Shown here: piece after piece, positions 22,845-33,239 of the stretch
Numbering within the stretch: the stretch's first letter is position 1
How the letters are laid out: each line of letters opens with the position of its first letter
Assembly: GCF_001984825.2 (NCBI RefSeq)
Contig: NZ_CP043318.1
Span: forward strand, 4,712,001-4,776,000
Length of the DNA: 64,000 nt
Direction of reading: 5' to 3'
DNA from: Enterobacter chengduensis
GTDB lineage: Bacteria > Pseudomonadota > Gammaproteobacteria > Enterobacterales > Enterobacteriaceae
Notes under the pieces: model-generated
What the model saw: the letters and a program-made list of their open reading frames with translations, nothing else
Told to the model about the DNA's origin: nothing
Databases searched by the model: none
Translations under genes and position numbers: made by a program

Positions 22845-23176
22845 AGGCTCCCTCCCAGAACAACAATCCCAATGATGATCAACCCGACCCCCAGCCAGTG
22901 ATGCGACGCGACGTTTTCACGCCAGAATACCTTCGCCGCCAGCGTCACCCAGACAAAATTCAGGCTCAGCATGGGGTAAGCAATGCCGACGGGCAGGCGT
23001 TGCAGCACCACCAGCCAGACCAGCATGCCGCAGCCCAGCGCCAGCAGCGCCAGGCCAAGCCACAGCGCGATATGCACGCCGCGCCGCCCGGCTTTCGCCG
23101 GACGGGTAGCCTGCTTCTGGCACAGCTGCCCCGCGCAGGTGAGCAGGCTTGCGAGTACCAGCCAGATCCAGGTCAT
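22841..23176 (-). CDS. arnE: ArnE, undecaprenyl-phosphate-L-Ara4N flippase subunit
   Basis: Membrane protein of 111 residues, the usual ArnE length, with four predicted membrane segments. It contains the conserved [20 protein letters not shown] stretch and [15 protein letters not shown] near the N-terminus. It pairs with ArnF. The chosen ATG overlaps the arnT stop (TGATG), which implies coupling; the longer upstream frame lies inside arnT and is not conserved. Confidence 0.92.
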   Translation of the reverse strand: MTWIWLVLASLLTCAGQLCQKQATRPAKAGRRGVHIALWLGLALLALGCGMLVWLVVLQRLPVGIAYPMLSLNFVWVTLAAKVFWRENVASHHWLGVGLIIIGIVVLGGSL

Positions 23177-24831
23177 CACTTCGGCAGATACTGCAGGTAG
23201 GCCAGACGACCCTGGATATAGACGCTGTCCGGCTCTGGCAGATTTTCGCGCGCGATATCGTCTTGTTTTGACAACAGAATCACCAGCGATATGCGCCCCT
23301 GCTGGCGATGCGCCGCCAGCCACTGCGCGAAGTCATCTTTATCAACATAACGATCTTTCGCATCGGGATAATCCAGCCCGTAGCGCAGCTCGCCGCTCTG
23401 ATCGAACATCGTGATGTCATTGCGCTTCAGCTCCCACGCCAGGCCTGCGGCCACGCCCACGTTATTGGCCAGCACAAACCGGCTGTCCTGCAGCGGCTCG
23501 CGCACGGTGTCGACCAGCGACTGCGGCTGTTTGGAATCCACCACCAGGTTAGGAATGGCAAAACCAATCAGCAACGCCAGACCCGCTGGGCAGAGCGCCG
23601 CCAGCCACCAGCGCTGATGGCTCTGCCTGAGCGTAAACCAGCCTACCGCCGCCCAGACGAGGAACGCGACCACCGCGCAGAACACTTTATACAGTTCCAC
23701 CGAGGTCCAGACGGGATGCTTAGACAATCCCCACGGCGAGACCACCAGCGCCGCCACCACGCCGATAGCGCCAAACGCCAGGTTAATCCCGCCGTTAATG
23801 CGTAACGCTCTGGCGCCTTTTTCCGCCGCGAGGCAGGCATAGCGCGCCATCAGGATAGCCAGCGGGGCAAAGCACGGCAGGATATAGGTCGGCAGCTTGC
23901 CCTTAGCGATGCTGAAGAACAGCAGCGGCATCACCACCCAGCCCAGCAGATAGAACCCGCCCCCCGCGCTTTGTCTGTCATTCCAGCCCAGACGAATCGC
24001 GCCGGGCAGCAGCGCAAGCCACGGCAGGCTGCCCGCAATCAGGAACGGCACGTAGTACCAGAACGGGGCCTTGTGCTGCGCGTCGCTCTGGGCGAAACGC
24101 TGAATATGCTCAACCCAGAAGAAGTAGCGCCAGAAGTCAGGCTCACGCTGCGCAATGGCCAGCCCCCACGGCAGAACAATCAGCACGCAGCTCAGGATCG
24201 CGAGCCAGCCAAAAATCAGCACCTCTTTCCAGCGCCTCTGGGCGATGACCCACGGCAGCACGCCAATTACCGGTACCGCCAGCGCCAGGAAGCCTTTGGT
24301 CATCACCCCCATTCCGCAGGCCAGCCCGAGCAGCACATAGCCACCCGCTTTTCCGGCCACGGTTTGCGCCTGTGAGGCCAGCCAGAAGCTGCACATCGCC
24401 GCCACCAGCCACAGGGTGATGATGGGATCCAGCACCGCATACGTGCCGATGCCATACACCAGGAACAGCGTCAGGAAGATAAGACCGGAGAAAATGGCTA
24501 CCCGCTTATCCCGCCAGAGACGCCAGGCCATCCAGATCACCAGCAGCGCCGCGACCCCGGTGGAGAAAATGGACCCGGCGCGCACGGCAAGATTCGTGTG
24601 CCCGAATAGCATCTGCCCGATGCTGTTGATCCAGTAGCCGGCTATAGGTTTTTCAAAGTAACGCAGCCCCAGAAAATGCGGGACAACCCAGTCTCCTGAG
24701 GCCAGCATTTCGCGGCTGATTTCCGCATAGCGGGTTTCATCAGGCTGCCAAAGCAGGCGGACATCGACGGGAATGAGGTAGTAAACGATAAACAGTGCGA
24801 GAAGCGCTAAGCCATAACGGGCTGTTTTCAT
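23176..24831 (-). CDS. arnT: ArnT, lipid A L-Ara4N transferase
   Basis: Polytopic inner-membrane glycosyltransferase (GT83/PMT-like) of 551 residues. It moves 4-amino-4-deoxy-L-arabinose from undecaprenyl phosphate to lipid A phosphates on the periplasmic side, the step that lowers polymyxin binding. The N-terminal motif [20 protein letters not shown] carries the acidic residues typical of the family. About twelve membrane segments precede a soluble periplasmic C-terminal domain from about residue 430. It is in the arn operon between arnD and arnE. Confidence 0.95.
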   Translation of the reverse strand: MKTARYGLALLALFIVYYLIPVDVRLLWQPDETRYAEISREMLASGDWVVPHFLGLRYFEKPIAGYWINSIGQMLFGHTNLAVRAGSIFSTGVAALLVIWMAWRLWRDKRVAIFSGLIFLTLFLVYGIGTYAVLDPIITLWLVAAMCSFWLASQAQTVAGKAGGYVLLGLACGMGVMTKGFLALAVPVIGVLPWVIAQRRWKEVLIFGWLAILSCVLIVLPWGLAIAQREPDFWRYFFWVEHIQRFAQSDAQHKAPFWYYVPFLIAGSLPWLALLPGAIRLGWNDRQSAGGGFYLLGWVVMPLLFFSIAKGKLPTYILPCFAPLAILMARYACLAAEKGARALRINGGINLAFGAIGVVAALVVSPWGLSKHPVWTSVELYKVFCAVVAFLVWAAVGWFTLRQSHQRWWLAALCPAGLALLIGFAIPNLVVDSKQPQSLVDTVREPLQDSRFVLANNVGVAAGLAWELKRNDITMFDQSGELRYGLDYPDAKDRYVDKDDFAQWLAAHRQQGRISLVILLSKQDDIARENLPEPDSVYIQGRLAYLQYLPK

Positions 24832-25730
24832 GGGACCGAACTCACGGTTTGTTGATAGCCAAGCCAGCCTTCCCGGCCAGCCAGTTCATTACGGACGACT
24901 TTGCCCACCGGCAGGGTGCTGAGGTCGCCTGGCAGCAGCTCGCTCAACGGGCAGAATTCGATGCCCTCTTTCGCGGCCATCGTCAGCAGCTCGTCGAAAT
25001 CATGCTGATACGCAATCCCCTCCACTTCGGCATGGATGGTATACACCGGCGTACCGGCGTCACGATGGATCCGGTCCAGAATGAAGCGATTGAACTCATC
25101 CGCCTTCACCTCGCGCCCGACCACCTCATCCCAGGTGGGAAGCGTGACCGGAATTTGCACCGTACCGTAGCGATTTTCGCCTAACAGCGGCAAAAAGGGC
25201 CCGGTTCCGCGGCAATCGCTGTTGTAGCGAAACGCGAAGGCCTCTTTGGCCTTCACGACGCGCTGATCCGCACGCCACCCCGCCACGGCGGAGCAGCGCA
25301 CGGGCTGGCCGATAATGGCCTCCAGCTCCAGCATTCCACGCTCGACCTCACGGGACAGGCGCGGGATATCCCACACGCCCGCCCAGGCCTGCCAGGCATG
25401 GTGATCCCAGGCGTGCAGACCGACCTCATGATGCTGCGCCGCCTCACGGATAACGGCTTCATTACCCGCGCCGATGCGTCTGCCGGGCCAGGCGGTGCCG
25501 GCCAGCAGAATATCCCAGCCGTAGAGGGATGCTGCGCGCGAGCGCAGCATTTTGAACAGAAATGCCGGTTTAATCAGACGCCATAAATGGCGTCCCATGT
25601 TGTCAGGCCCCACGCTGAAGAAAATGCTTGAACGCACGCCGTGCTTGTTCAGCAGTTCCAGCAGTTTGGGTACGCCGTCACGCGTTCCCCTGAAGGTATC
25701 GACATCAATGCGTAAACCGACTTTTTTCAT
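24828..25730 (-). CDS. arnD: ArnD, Und-P-4-formamido-L-arabinose deformylase
   Basis: NodB-type polysaccharide deacetylase homologue of 300 residues. It removes the formyl group from undecaprenyl-phosphate-4-deoxy-4-formamido-L-arabinose. The metal and catalytic motifs are [15 protein letters not shown] near the N-terminus and [13 protein letters not shown] in the middle. It overlaps its neighbours arnA and arnT by four bases each, typical of this tightly coupled operon. Confidence 0.95.
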   Translation of the reverse strand: MKKVGLRIDVDTFRGTRDGVPKLLELLNKHGVRSSIFFSVGPDNMGRHLWRLIKPAFLFKMLRSRAASLYGWDILLAGTAWPGRRIGAGNEAVIREAAQHHEVGLHAWDHHAWQAWAGVWDIPRLSREVERGMLELEAIIGQPVRCSAVAGWRADQRVVKAKEAFAFRYNSDCRGTGPFLPLLGENRYGTVQIPVTLPTWDEVVGREVKADEFNRFILDRIHRDAGTPVYTIHAEVEGIAYQHDFDELLTMAAKEGIEFCPLSELLPGDLSTLPVGKVVRNELAGREGWLGYQQTVSSVP

Positions 25731-27709
25731 GAGGCCTGTTCCGACAGCTCCACGGTGCGCAGGAAGAAATCGAGCGTCTCATCAATGGTTAGCTCCATCT
25801 TCACCGTCGGCGTCCAGTTCAGGCAGCGCTTCGCGTTGCGAATGCTTGGCTTACGGTGCTCAACGTCCTGATAGCCTTTACCGTAGTAGCTGCTGCTTTC
25901 CACTTCGCGGAAACCGGCAAACGGCGGGAACTTATCGCGCAGCGGATGGCGCTCAAAGCTGGCCAGCAGCATCTCGGCCAGCTCGCGAATGCTCGCTTCG
26001 TTGTCCGGGTTACCGATGTTGATGATTTCACCGTTGCAGCGGTTATCCTTGTTTTCGATGATGCGGAACAGCGCTTCGATACCGTCGCTGATATCGGTGA
26101 AGCAGCGCTTCTGCTTGCCGCCTTCGATAAGCTTAATCGGCGAGCCTTCGACCAGGTTCAGGATCAGCTGGGTGATCGCACGGGAGCTGCCGATACGCGC
26201 CGCGTTCAGGTTATCCAGACGCGGGCCCATCCAGTTGAACGGACGGAACAGGGTAAAGCGCAGGCCCTCTTTCTCACCGTAGGCCCAAATCACGCGGTCC
26301 AGCAGCTGTTTGGAAACGGAGTAAATCCAGCGCTGTTTGTTGATCGGCCCGACCACCAGGTTGGAGGTGTCTTCATCGAAGTTCTTATCGGTACACATGC
26401 CGTACACTTCAGAGGTGGACGGGAAGATGATGCGCTTGTCGTATTTCACGCAGTCGCGGATGATCTTCAGGTTCTCTTCGAAGTCCAGCTCGAACACGCG
26501 CAGCGGGTTACGGGTGTACTCGATTGGCGTGGCAATGGCGACCAGCGGCAGCACCACGTCGCATTTCTTAATGTGGTATTCAATCCACTCGGAATGGATG
26601 CTGATGTCCCCTTCCACGAAGTGGAAGCGCGGGTTGTCGAGGAAGCGGCTGATGGCATCGGAGCCGATATCCAGCCCGTAAATTTCGTAGTTATCGTCCT
26701 TAAGCAGACGTTCGGTCAGGTGGTTACCGATAAAGCCGTTCACGCCGAGGATCAGCACGCGGGTGCGGCGTTTGATGGCAACCACCGGTGCGCTGGTGAT
26801 CAGCGCCCCGGCCACCAGGCCCAGAGACTGCGCCAGCTGTGTGCCCTGAACGTACAGGCCGTTGTCGGTTTGTCCGGTAACGATCTCCAGCGCCTGCTCG
26901 CCGCAGCTCACAACCAGCGGGGAGACGGAGACGACGGTGCCCGGCTTCGCGGCAGGAATGTCGTCACGCACGCGGGATTTCCAGACGATGAATTTGCTTA
27001 CGCCCGCAAAGCTGTAGGCGCCCGGCCACGGATCGGTTACGGCGCGCACCAGGTTGTGCAGCTGGCGAGCCGGTTTGTTCCAGTCCAGACGACCATCTTC
27101 CGGCGCGCGGCGGCCAAAGCAGCTTGCCTTGCTCTCGTCCTGTGCGGTTTCGTTGAAGGTGCCGTTAAGGATGGCGGGAAGGGCATCACGCAGCAGCGTC
27201 TGTGCCGTCGCGTTCAGCTTCTGATGCAGCTGCAGCGCGGTTTCGTCCGCATCAATAGCGACCTTCTGCTGTGCCACGATAGCGCCCGCATCCGCACGAT
27301 GCACCATGCGGTGCAGCGTCACGCCGGTTTCCGTTTCACCGTTCACCAGCACCCAGTTCAGCGGGGCGCGGCCACGGTAGGCAGGCAGCAGAGAACCGTG
27401 AAGATTAAAGGCGCCTTTTGCGGCCAGGCCTAAGATCTCGTCAGAGAGCAGGTTGCGATAGTAGAACGAGAAAATCACGTCAGGCGCGAGGGCGCGGATG
27501 CGATCTACCCACAGCGGGTGGTTAACGTCGTCCGGCGCATAGACCGGGATCCCGCGCTCGGCGGCGATGCGCGCCACGGAGCCGAAAAAGTTATTCTCTC
27601 CAGCCGTGTCCGGATGGGTAAAGATTGCCGCAATGTCATAGCCCGCTTCCAGCAGGGCCAGCGTGCCCGTGCACCCCATATCGTGATACGCAAATACAAC
27701 AGCTTTCAT
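25727..27709 (-). CDS. arnA: ArnA, UDP-L-Ara4N formyltransferase/UDP-glucuronate decarboxylase
   Basis: Bifunctional enzyme of 660 residues. The N-terminal domain (about 1-300) formylates UDP-L-Ara4N with N10-formyltetrahydrofolate; the catalytic Asn and His are in [19 protein letters not shown] and the Asp in [11 protein letters not shown]. The C-terminal short-chain dehydrogenase-type domain (about 315-660) oxidatively decarboxylates UDP-glucuronic acid; its NAD motif is [10 protein letters not shown] and the YxxxK pair is in [10 protein letters not shown]. The two activities are separate steps of the L-Ara4N pathway. It overlaps arnC and arnD by four bases each. Confidence 0.97.
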   Translation of the reverse strand: MKAVVFAYHDMGCTGTLALLEAGYDIAAIFTHPDTAGENNFFGSVARIAAERGIPVYAPDDVNHPLWVDRIRALAPDVIFSFYYRNLLSDEILGLAAKGAFNLHGSLLPAYRGRAPLNWVLVNGETETGVTLHRMVHRADAGAIVAQQKVAIDADETALQLHQKLNATAQTLLRDALPAILNGTFNETAQDESKASCFGRRAPEDGRLDWNKPARQLHNLVRAVTDPWPGAYSFAGVSKFIVWKSRVRDDIPAAKPGTVVSVSPLVVSCGEQALEIVTGQTDNGLYVQGTQLAQSLGLVAGALITSAPVVAIKRRTRVLILGVNGFIGNHLTERLLKDDNYEIYGLDIGSDAISRFLDNPRFHFVEGDISIHSEWIEYHIKKCDVVLPLVAIATPIEYTRNPLRVFELDFEENLKIIRDCVKYDKRIIFPSTSEVYGMCTDKNFDEDTSNLVVGPINKQRWIYSVSKQLLDRVIWAYGEKEGLRFTLFRPFNWMGPRLDNLNAARIGSSRAITQLILNLVEGSPIKLIEGGKQKRCFTDISDGIEALFRIIENKDNRCNGEIINIGNPDNEASIRELAEMLLASFERHPLRDKFPPFAGFREVESSSYYGKGYQDVEHRKPSIRNAKRCLNWTPTVKMELTIDETLDFFLRTVELSEQAS

Positions 27710-28689
27710 GGGTGAATTTCCTCTTGAGATGCTTTGTGTTCCTGACGGACAACACGTTGAATAAAGTAGCGCGGACGCGCACGAACGTCGTTATAGATAC
27801 GGCCAATGTATTCACCGAGAAGGCCCATCCCGACAAACTGGGCGCCGATGAACATAAACAGCACGGCAAAGAGCATGAAGACCCCTTCCGCCGCCCACTG
27901 CGGGCCAAAGACCAGGCGCAGTACCACCAGCAGGACAGAAATCGCAAAGCCCGCCAGCGCAATGATGCTGCCGAAAACGCTCAGCAGACGCAGCGGCGTG
28001 GTGGTCAGGCAGGTGATGAGGTCGTACATCAGGTTGATGAGACGCATAAAGCTGTACTTCGATTCCCCGTGCTCGCGCTCGGCGTGCAGAACCGGAATTT
28101 CCGTTGCCTTACGGGCAAAGGTATTCGCCAGAATCGGAATGAAGGTGCTGCGCTCGTGGCAATGGAGCATGGCGTCGACAATATGGCGGCGGTAAGCGCG
28201 CAGCATGCAGCCGTAGTCGCCCATCGCTTTACCGGTCGTGCGCTGGATAAGACGGTTGATGGTACGCGAGGCCAGCTTGCGGAACAGGCTGTCCTGACGG
28301 TTCTGACGTACCGTGCCGACCACGTCGTAGCCTTCGTCGGCTTTGGCCACCAGGCGCGGGATCTCTTCCGGCGGGTTTTGCAGGTCAGCGTCCAGGGTGA
28401 TGATGAGATCGCCCGTGACGTGGCTGAACCCCGCCATGATTGCCGAGTGCTGGCCGTAGTTGCGGTTGAGCAGCACGGCAACAATGTGGCTGCCTTCGGC
28501 CTGCGCGGCCTCGGTCAGCATCAGCGCGGAATTATCGCTACTGCCATCGTCCACCAGCAGAATTTCGTAAGCCTTGCCCATCGTGTCGCAGGCGGCCGTT
28601 GTGCGGCGGATCAGTTCGGGCAGGCTCTCCTGCTCGTTATAAACCGGGATGACCACGGATACTTTTTGTACAGGCGGTGCACTGAACAT
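27706..28689 (-). CDS. arnC: ArnC, undecaprenyl-phosphate 4-formamido-L-arabinose transferase
   Basis: GT2 glycosyltransferase of 327 residues. It attaches 4-deoxy-4-formamido-L-arabinose from its UDP carrier to undecaprenyl phosphate. The GT-A domain has [18 protein letters not shown], the DDGSSDN loop and the metal motif [12 protein letters not shown]; two membrane segments are at about 235-300. The start [11 protein letters not shown] lies one base after the arnB stop. An ATG 18 codons upstream would place the start inside arnB and is not conserved. Confidence 0.94.
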   Translation of the reverse strand: MFSAPPVQKVSVVIPVYNEQESLPELIRRTTAACDTMGKAYEILLVDDGSSDNSALMLTEAAQAEGSHIVAVLLNRNYGQHSAIMAGFSHVTGDLIITLDADLQNPPEEIPRLVAKADEGYDVVGTVRQNRQDSLFRKLASRTINRLIQRTTGKAMGDYGCMLRAYRRHIVDAMLHCHERSTFIPILANTFARKATEIPVLHAEREHGESKYSFMRLINLMYDLITCLTTTPLRLLSVFGSIIALAGFAISVLLVVLRLVFGPQWAAEGVFMLFAVLFMFIGAQFVGMGLLGEYIGRIYNDVRARPRYFIQRVVRQEHKASQEEIHP

Positions 28690-28690
28690 A

Positions 28691-29830
28691 TCAATGTCCT
28701 GCAAGCTGATGGAGTGCGGTAATGACGCGGGTTGTGTCGTCATGAGTCATGTCCGGGAACAGAGGGAGAGAACAAATACGCGCGCTATTCCATTCAGAAT
28801 TCGGGAGCGATACATCAGGAAAACGCTCGCGGTAGTATTTTTGGGTGTGGGCCGCGCGGAAGTGGAGACCGGTACCGATGCCTTTCTCCTTCAGCGCCGC
28901 CATCAGGTTGTCGCGTGAGATCCCGCAGCGCGCTTCGTCAACGCGAATAATAAACAGGTGCCAGGCGTGCACGTGCGGCCATGACGGAATGGTCAGCGGC
29001 TGGAACGGCGTATCGGCAAGCTCACGCAAATAGCGTTGTGCTATTTCCTCACGGCGCCTGTTGGCCTCTTTCAGTTTGCCTAACTGCACCAGCGCCAGCG
29101 CGGCGTTGATATCTGCCAGGTTGTATTTATAACCGGGAGTAATGACTTCCGCCTGCGGCGCACGCCCGTGCGTCTGGCGGTCATAGGCGTCTACCCCCAG
29201 GCCATGGAATTTCAGACTGCGGATCCGCTGCGCCAGCTGCGCGTTATCGGTGACCACCAGGCCGCCTTCCGCGCAGGTCATATTTTTAATGGCGTGGAAG
29301 GAGAAAATCGCCGTCCCTTTCCAGCCCACATGGCGGTTCTTGTAGTACGTTCCCGCGGCGTGGGCCGCATCTTCAATCACCGGAATACCGTGACGTTCAC
29401 CAATGGCATGAATAGCGTCGATGTCACACGGCGCACCGGCATAATGAACGGGGATAATGGCTTTGGTACGCGGGGTAATGGCGGCTTCAACGGCTTCTGG
29501 GGTCACCATTAAGGTGTCTTTGTCCACATCAATCATGACCGGCGTGGCGCCCAGCAACACGATCATATTCAGCGTGGAGACCCAGGTCTGGGAAGGCGTA
29601 ATGACTTCATCGCCCGGGCCAATATCCAGCGCCATCAGCGTGACGTGCATGCCTGCGGTGGCGGAACAGACGGCAATCGCATGCTGATTCCCGGTAAGTT
29701 GACAGAATGCCTCTTCGAGTTCCTGATTCTTAGGCCCAGTGGTGATCCAGCCCGACATCAAAACGTCCTGAAGCGCCGCAATTTCCTCAGCGCCCATCGA
29801 CGGCCGCGAAAAAGGCAGAAAATCACTCAT
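28691..29830 (-). CDS. arnB: ArnB, UDP-L-Ara4O transaminase
   Basis: PLP-dependent sugar aminotransferase (DegT/DnrJ/EryC1 family) of 379 residues. It makes UDP-L-Ara4N from the 4-keto sugar using glutamate. The PLP lysine is in [15 protein letters not shown], and the [16 protein letters not shown] segment precedes it. It is the first gene of arnBCADTEF. The 326 bases upstream hold possible PmrA- and PhoP-type sites. Confidence 0.96.
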   Translation of the reverse strand: MSDFLPFSRPSMGAEEIAALQDVLMSGWITTGPKNQELEEAFCQLTGNQHAIAVCSATAGMHVTLMALDIGPGDEVITPSQTWVSTLNMIVLLGATPVMIDVDKDTLMVTPEAVEAAITPRTKAIIPVHYAGAPCDIDAIHAIGERHGIPVIEDAAHAAGTYYKNRHVGWKGTAIFSFHAIKNMTCAEGGLVVTDNAQLAQRIRSLKFHGLGVDAYDRQTHGRAPQAEVITPGYKYNLADINAALALVQLGKLKEANRRREEIAQRYLRELADTPFQPLTIPSWPHVHAWHLFIIRVDEARCGISRDNLMAALKEKGIGTGLHFRAAHTQKYYRERFPDVSLPNSEWNSARICSLPLFPDMTHDDTTRVITALHQLAGH

Positions 29831-29933
29831 TATTAATTTCCTTGCAATAAAAATGGCACGTTTTTGATATTAACCAAATGACAGTTCGATTATTTCAACG
29901 AACCATAAACTCATATCAAAGTAGCTCTCTTTC

Positions 29934-29950
29934 CTTAGGGAAAAATTAAG
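29934..29950 (-). promoter_or_regulatory. PmrA-like box upstream of arnB (candidate)
   Basis: On the arnB strand CTTAAT-TTTTC-CCTAAG resembles the PmrA (BasR) consensus of two CTTAAT/CTTAAG hexamers separated by five bases. It lies about 104 bases before the arnB start codon, a plausible activator position. The second half has one mismatch. This is a pattern match only. Confidence 0.45.
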
Positions 29951-30062
29951 ACAACGTTTGCAACGTTATAAGACAACTAGCAGATAGTTTAAAAACAACA
30001 AGTTAAATTAATATTAAATATTTTTAGTGTGATCTTCAGCAACATTTTGAAATGAATTCATT

Positions 30063-30079
30063 TAAACCAACCCTCAACA
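30063..30079 (-). promoter_or_regulatory. PhoP-like box upstream of arnB (candidate)
   Basis: On the arnB strand TGTTGA-GGGTT-GGTTTA matches the PhoP direct-repeat consensus (T/G)GTTTA-N5-(T/G)GTTTA with one mismatch in the first half. It lies about 233 bases before arnB, next to the padC terminator. The remainder of 29831-30156 is AT-rich with no visible gene. Confidence 0.35.
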
Positions 30080-30082
30080 AAC

Positions 30083-30131
30083 AAAAAAAATCCCGGCTAT
30101 TTCAAAATAATATGAAATAGCCGGGAACTTT
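30083..30131 (-). terminator. Terminator after padC
   Basis: A long hairpin with CCCGGCTATTTCA and TGAAATAGCCGGG arms is followed on the minus strand by seven or more T. T-rich sequence also follows on the plus strand. It lies 25-75 bases after the padC stop and should end padC transcripts; it may work in both directions. Confidence 0.9.
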
Positions 30132-30156
30132 TGTTTTTAGTTAATTGTCGCGCTTA

Positions 30157-30660
30157 TTACAGGTTATCTGGAAAGTTTTTCGGTAATTCACTGGCCGCGC
30201 AGGCGATTACGCTTTCGTCATTTGCACCGCAGTCGCGTACAAAGGTGATGGTGGCAAATTCATCAATCACTTCCGTTGGATACGCCGGGCCTGCATCGCG
30301 ATAGCTGTTCATCAGCGGAATATGATCGTTCTGGAAGCAGACGGTTTTTTCAGGGTTGTTCATGACCCAGCGCGGGAAGAAGATGGTGCCGTGGAACAGT
30401 TTGTCGCCCAGGTTCACAATCAGGCTCACGTCGGTGCCGGTTGGCTCGGTCCAGGAGATTTTATAGATGCTCTCCCCAACGCGAACGATGTACGCCTGCT
30501 GATCTTTCACCCAACGGTTTCCGACCAGGCCGCTGTGAATACGGTAGTCGAGGGTGTTTTCATTTTTGACGTAAATTTCGTAGTTCCAGCCGTTATCGTA
30601 GGTATATACCAGATGTTTGCCGACGAAGCCGCTTAAGTCATGTTTGTCGAAGTTGCTCAT
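30157..30660 (-). CDS. padC: PadC, phenolic acid decarboxylase
   Basis: Cytoplasmic decarboxylase of 167 residues, typical for the family. It converts p-coumaric, ferulic and caffeic acids to 4-vinylphenols without cofactor. The lipocalin-like barrel contains the conserved VYTYDNGWNYEIYVKNENTL (with the catalytic Tyr pair) and DYRIHSGLVGNRWVKDQ stretches. It is a single gene with its own terminator, divergent from a LysR regulator, which suggests induction by plant phenolic acids. Confidence 0.95.
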   Translation of the reverse strand: MSNFDKHDLSGFVGKHLVYTYDNGWNYEIYVKNENTLDYRIHSGLVGNRWVKDQQAYIVRVGESIYKISWTEPTGTDVSLIVNLGDKLFHGTIFFPRWVMNNPEKTVCFQNDHIPLMNSYRDAGPAYPTEVIDEFATITFVRDCGANDESVIACAASELPKNFPDNL

Positions 30661-30725
30661 AATGTGTCTCCTTTGTTTTGATGAACGTATCGTACCCCTT
30701 CAAAAAATGAATTAATAACGCTATG

Positions 30726-30746
30726 TTTGAATCAAATTTATTCAAA
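30726..30746. promoter_or_regulatory. Palindrome between padC and its LysR regulator
   Basis: TTTGAAT-N7-ATTCAAA is a perfect 7+7 inverted repeat in the 99-base divergent intergenic region, 14 bases before the regulator ATG. LysR regulators bind such interrupted dyads. It is probably the binding site controlling padC and the regulator; no binding data exist here. Confidence 0.5.
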
Positions 30747-30759
30747 AATTAGATAGGTT

Positions 30760-31641
30760 ATGCACAAAACAACCCTTGAACAGTGGTCACTTTTGGAAAA
30801 AGTGGTCGAAGCCGGCAGTTTTGCCAAAGCGGCAGAACAGACGCACCGCAGCCAGTCTTCCGTCAGTTACAACCTCTCTTTGCTGCAGGAGCGCCTGGGC
30901 ATTGCGCTGCTGGTGGTGGAAGGGAGACGGGCCGTCCTCACGCCCGCAGGAGAGTTCTTGCTGAATCAGGTGAAACCGCTGCTTAAGGCGTTCTCTTACG
31001 TTGAGACGCGCGCCGCGACGCTGCGCAGCGGCATGCGAACCCGAATCGATCTGATCGTAGACAGTATTTTTCCCCGCCGCAGGCTGTTTGCGATTTTAAG
31101 ACAATTCCAGCAGCGGTATCCGCAAACCCAGGTGCATCTCACCGAGGTGCTGGAAAATAGCCGCGTGGACACCCTGAACGACGAAGCGGACGTGATGATA
31201 CTAACCCGCCGCCAGGACATGACCGGGCTTGGCGAGTGGCTGATGAATATCGACTTTGTTGCCGTGGCCCATCACCAGCATCCCCTTTTTCATCTCGACG
31301 CGCCGCTAAATGATGAGATGCTTCGCCCGTGGCCGCTCATCCAGATTGCGGACAGCCAGCCCGCCGCGCCTGCGGCCGGCGAGTCGTGGACCTTCTCCAC
31401 CATCGACGCCGCCATCGAGGCCGTTGTCTCTCAGGTCGGCTACGGCTGGCTGCCAGAGGAACGCATCCAGACGCTGCTGGATCAGGGCGTACTGAAACGC
31501 CTGCCGCTGAGCCACGGCGCACGCAGGGCAACGCCGCTCCATCTGATTGTGAAGCGGACCCTCGCCCCGCTTGATGAGCAGGTTGAGACGCTGCTGCGCC
31601 TTTTTAGCCAGGAGCCGCCATCTTCATCTGCTACGCTTTAA
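30760..31641 (+). CDS. LysR-family regulator beside padC
   Basis: LysR-type regulator of 293 residues. The N-terminal winged helix-turn-helix (about 1-62: LLEKVVEAGSFAKAAEQTHR, then SQSSVSYNLSLLQERLG) is followed by a substrate-binding domain (about 90-290). It is divergent from padC with a palindrome between, so it is the likely activator or repressor of phenolic acid decarboxylation. The effector is inferred from context only. The downstream short-chain dehydrogenase gene starts 30 bases later. Confidence 0.87.
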   Translation: MHKTTLEQWSLLEKVVEAGSFAKAAEQTHRSQSSVSYNLSLLQERLGIALLVVEGRRAVLTPAGEFLLNQVKPLLKAFSYVETRAATLRSGMRTRIDLIVDSIFPRRRLFAILRQFQQRYPQTQVHLTEVLENSRVDTLNDEADVMILTRRQDMTGLGEWLMNIDFVAVAHHQHPLFHLDAPLNDEMLRPWPLIQIADSQPAAPAAGESWTFSTIDAAIEAVVSQVGYGWLPEERIQTLLDQGVLKRLPLSHGARRATPLHLIVKRTLAPLDEQVETLLRLFSQEPPSSSATL

Positions 31642-31670
31642 GGTTCGAACGTTAAAACGATAAGGAGCAG

Positions 31671-32467
31671 ATGATGAAAATCGACTTTGCGGGGAAAGTG
31701 GCGCTGGTCACCGCCTCAACCGGCGGGATCGGGTTCGCCATTGCCAGAGGGCTGGCAGAAAGCGGTGCGGAAGTAATCGTCAATGGCCGCAGCACGGAAT
31801 CGGTGAATAAAGGTATCCAGCAGCTGCAGCAGGTGGTGCCGGGCGTGCAGGTGCGGGCCGCGATTGCCGATCTCAGCACCCCTGAAGGGGTGGAGTCGCT
31901 TCTGAAGGTCGCGAATAACGTCGATATCCTGGTTAACAATGCCGGGATTTACGGTCCTCAGGATTTCTATGCCACCGACGATGAGACCTGGGAACGATAC
32001 TGGCAGACCAACGTGATGTCCGGCGTGCGTCTTTCCCGCGCCCTGCTGCCGGGCATGGTGCAGAAAGGCTGGGGGCGCGTGGTGTTTATCTCCTCCGAGT
32101 CTGCCTGCAATATTCCGGCGGACATGATCCACTACGGCGTGACCAAAACGGCGCAGCTCTCGCTGGCGCGCGGCCTGGCGAAATTCGTGGCCGGCAGCGG
32201 CGTAACGGTCAACAGCGTATTACCGGGCCCGACGATGTCTGACGGTTTCGCAGAGATGATGAAAGATGAAGTCGAAAAAACCGGCAAATCGCTGGAGCAG
32301 CTGGCGAAAGAGTTTGTGATGGCCATCGCCCCAGCTCGGTTATCCAGCGCGCGGCCACGGTGGAAGAGGTCGCCAATATGGTGATTTATGTCTGTTCGCC
32401 GCAGGCCTCCGCCACCTCGGGCGCAGCGCTGCGCGTCGACGGTGGCGTGGTGGATGACATCATCTGA
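31671..32467 (+). pseudogene. Short-chain dehydrogenase/reductase, frameshifted
   Basis: Classical SDR with the cofactor motif TASTGGIGFAIA near the N-terminus, the NNAG motif (DILVNNAGIYG), catalytic Ser (FISSESA) and YxxxK (HYGVTKTAQLS). The frame is lost near position 32328: the first frame ends early at 32384 after unrelated residues. The next frame continues as HRPSSVIQRAATVEEVANMV and ends ...ALRVDGGVVDDII at 32467, exactly the expected SDR C-terminus. One base appears to be missing. It could be a real mutation or a sequencing error. Substrate unknown. Confidence 0.85.
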
Positions 32468-32472
32468 TACTG

Positions 32473-33000
32473 TCAGGCCGCGCTGCCCGCGACCCGACGG
32501 GCGGTAATGTAATGCGCTTGCCAGTAATCATCAGTCAGGGTTGAGACCGTGACTCCCTGGCTGCTTGAGGCGTGAATAAACTGGCTATTGCCTATATAAA
32601 CGCCGACGTGCTTGCGGTTTGGGCCCGTCTGGAAGAAGACCAGATCGCCGGCCTTCAGACGGTACTGCGCCACCTGCACGCCGCGATGGATCTGTTCACT
32701 CGTCGTGCGCGGCAAATTAAGGTGCGCCGCATCGGTGAACAGGTGCTGCATGAGCGCGGAGCAATCGACCCCGCGATGCGTGGTTCCGCCCCACTGGTAC
32801 TGGGTGCCTTTCCACTTCTGGTATTGATCGAGGATACGCGAGCGCAGCGGGCCGGATTCCTGATGCACCAGCGCTGATTTCGCCGGCGATACTGCCAGCT
32901 CGCTGTTCATCGATAACATCGACGCTGGAAGTTGAAAACTCATTGCAGAAAACGATGCAAAACTTAACGTGAGGATTGAAAAAAGCGATCTAAGAGTCAT
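32473..33000 (-). CDS. NlpC/P60-family cell-wall endopeptidase
   Basis: Secreted protein of 175 residues with an N-terminal signal peptide (MTLRSLFSILTLSFASFSA) and a C-terminal NlpC/P60 domain (about 55-172). The catalytic Cys is in HRGVDCSALMQ, the His in RKHVGVYIGN, and the third polar residue in QFIHASSSQG. It resembles MepS/Spr, which cuts D-Ala-mDAP crosslinks in peptidoglycan, but it has no lipobox. The start is the Met with the signal peptide; an upstream extension of 45 residues is not signal-like. It is convergent with the SDR gene. Confidence 0.88.
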   Translation of the reverse strand: MTLRSLFSILTLSFASFSAMSFQLPASMLSMNSELAVSPAKSALVHQESGPLRSRILDQYQKWKGTQYQWGGTTHRGVDCSALMQHLFTDAAHLNLPRTTSEQIHRGVQVAQYRLKAGDLVFFQTGPNRKHVGVYIGNSQFIHASSSQGVTVSTLTDDYWQAHYITARRVAGSAA

Positions 33001-33239
33001 ATCAAGAAAGAAGTAGTGAGTGAGTTTTTCCTTACCTGTGGGGCCCAATGGTTCCCCTAAATATCGTGCGATGTGGCGATAATATAGACAGTTCGTTTTT
33101 TCACCAATTTTTATCGAGACCAAAATTGGACTCACTTTGAGATCGCAAGATCGAGAAAAAAATGGTGGTGTTATAAGGACTGTCCAGTTAAAGCAGGTAA
33201 ACTGATCCGCAGAATGTGTATTTCAGCTAAGACGTATTT

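Noticed and set aside
33158..33200. GACTGTCCAGTTAAAGCAGG considered as a transposon end
   Set aside because: It lacks a TGT terminus and repeated TnsB-type sites; the true left end is at 35674.
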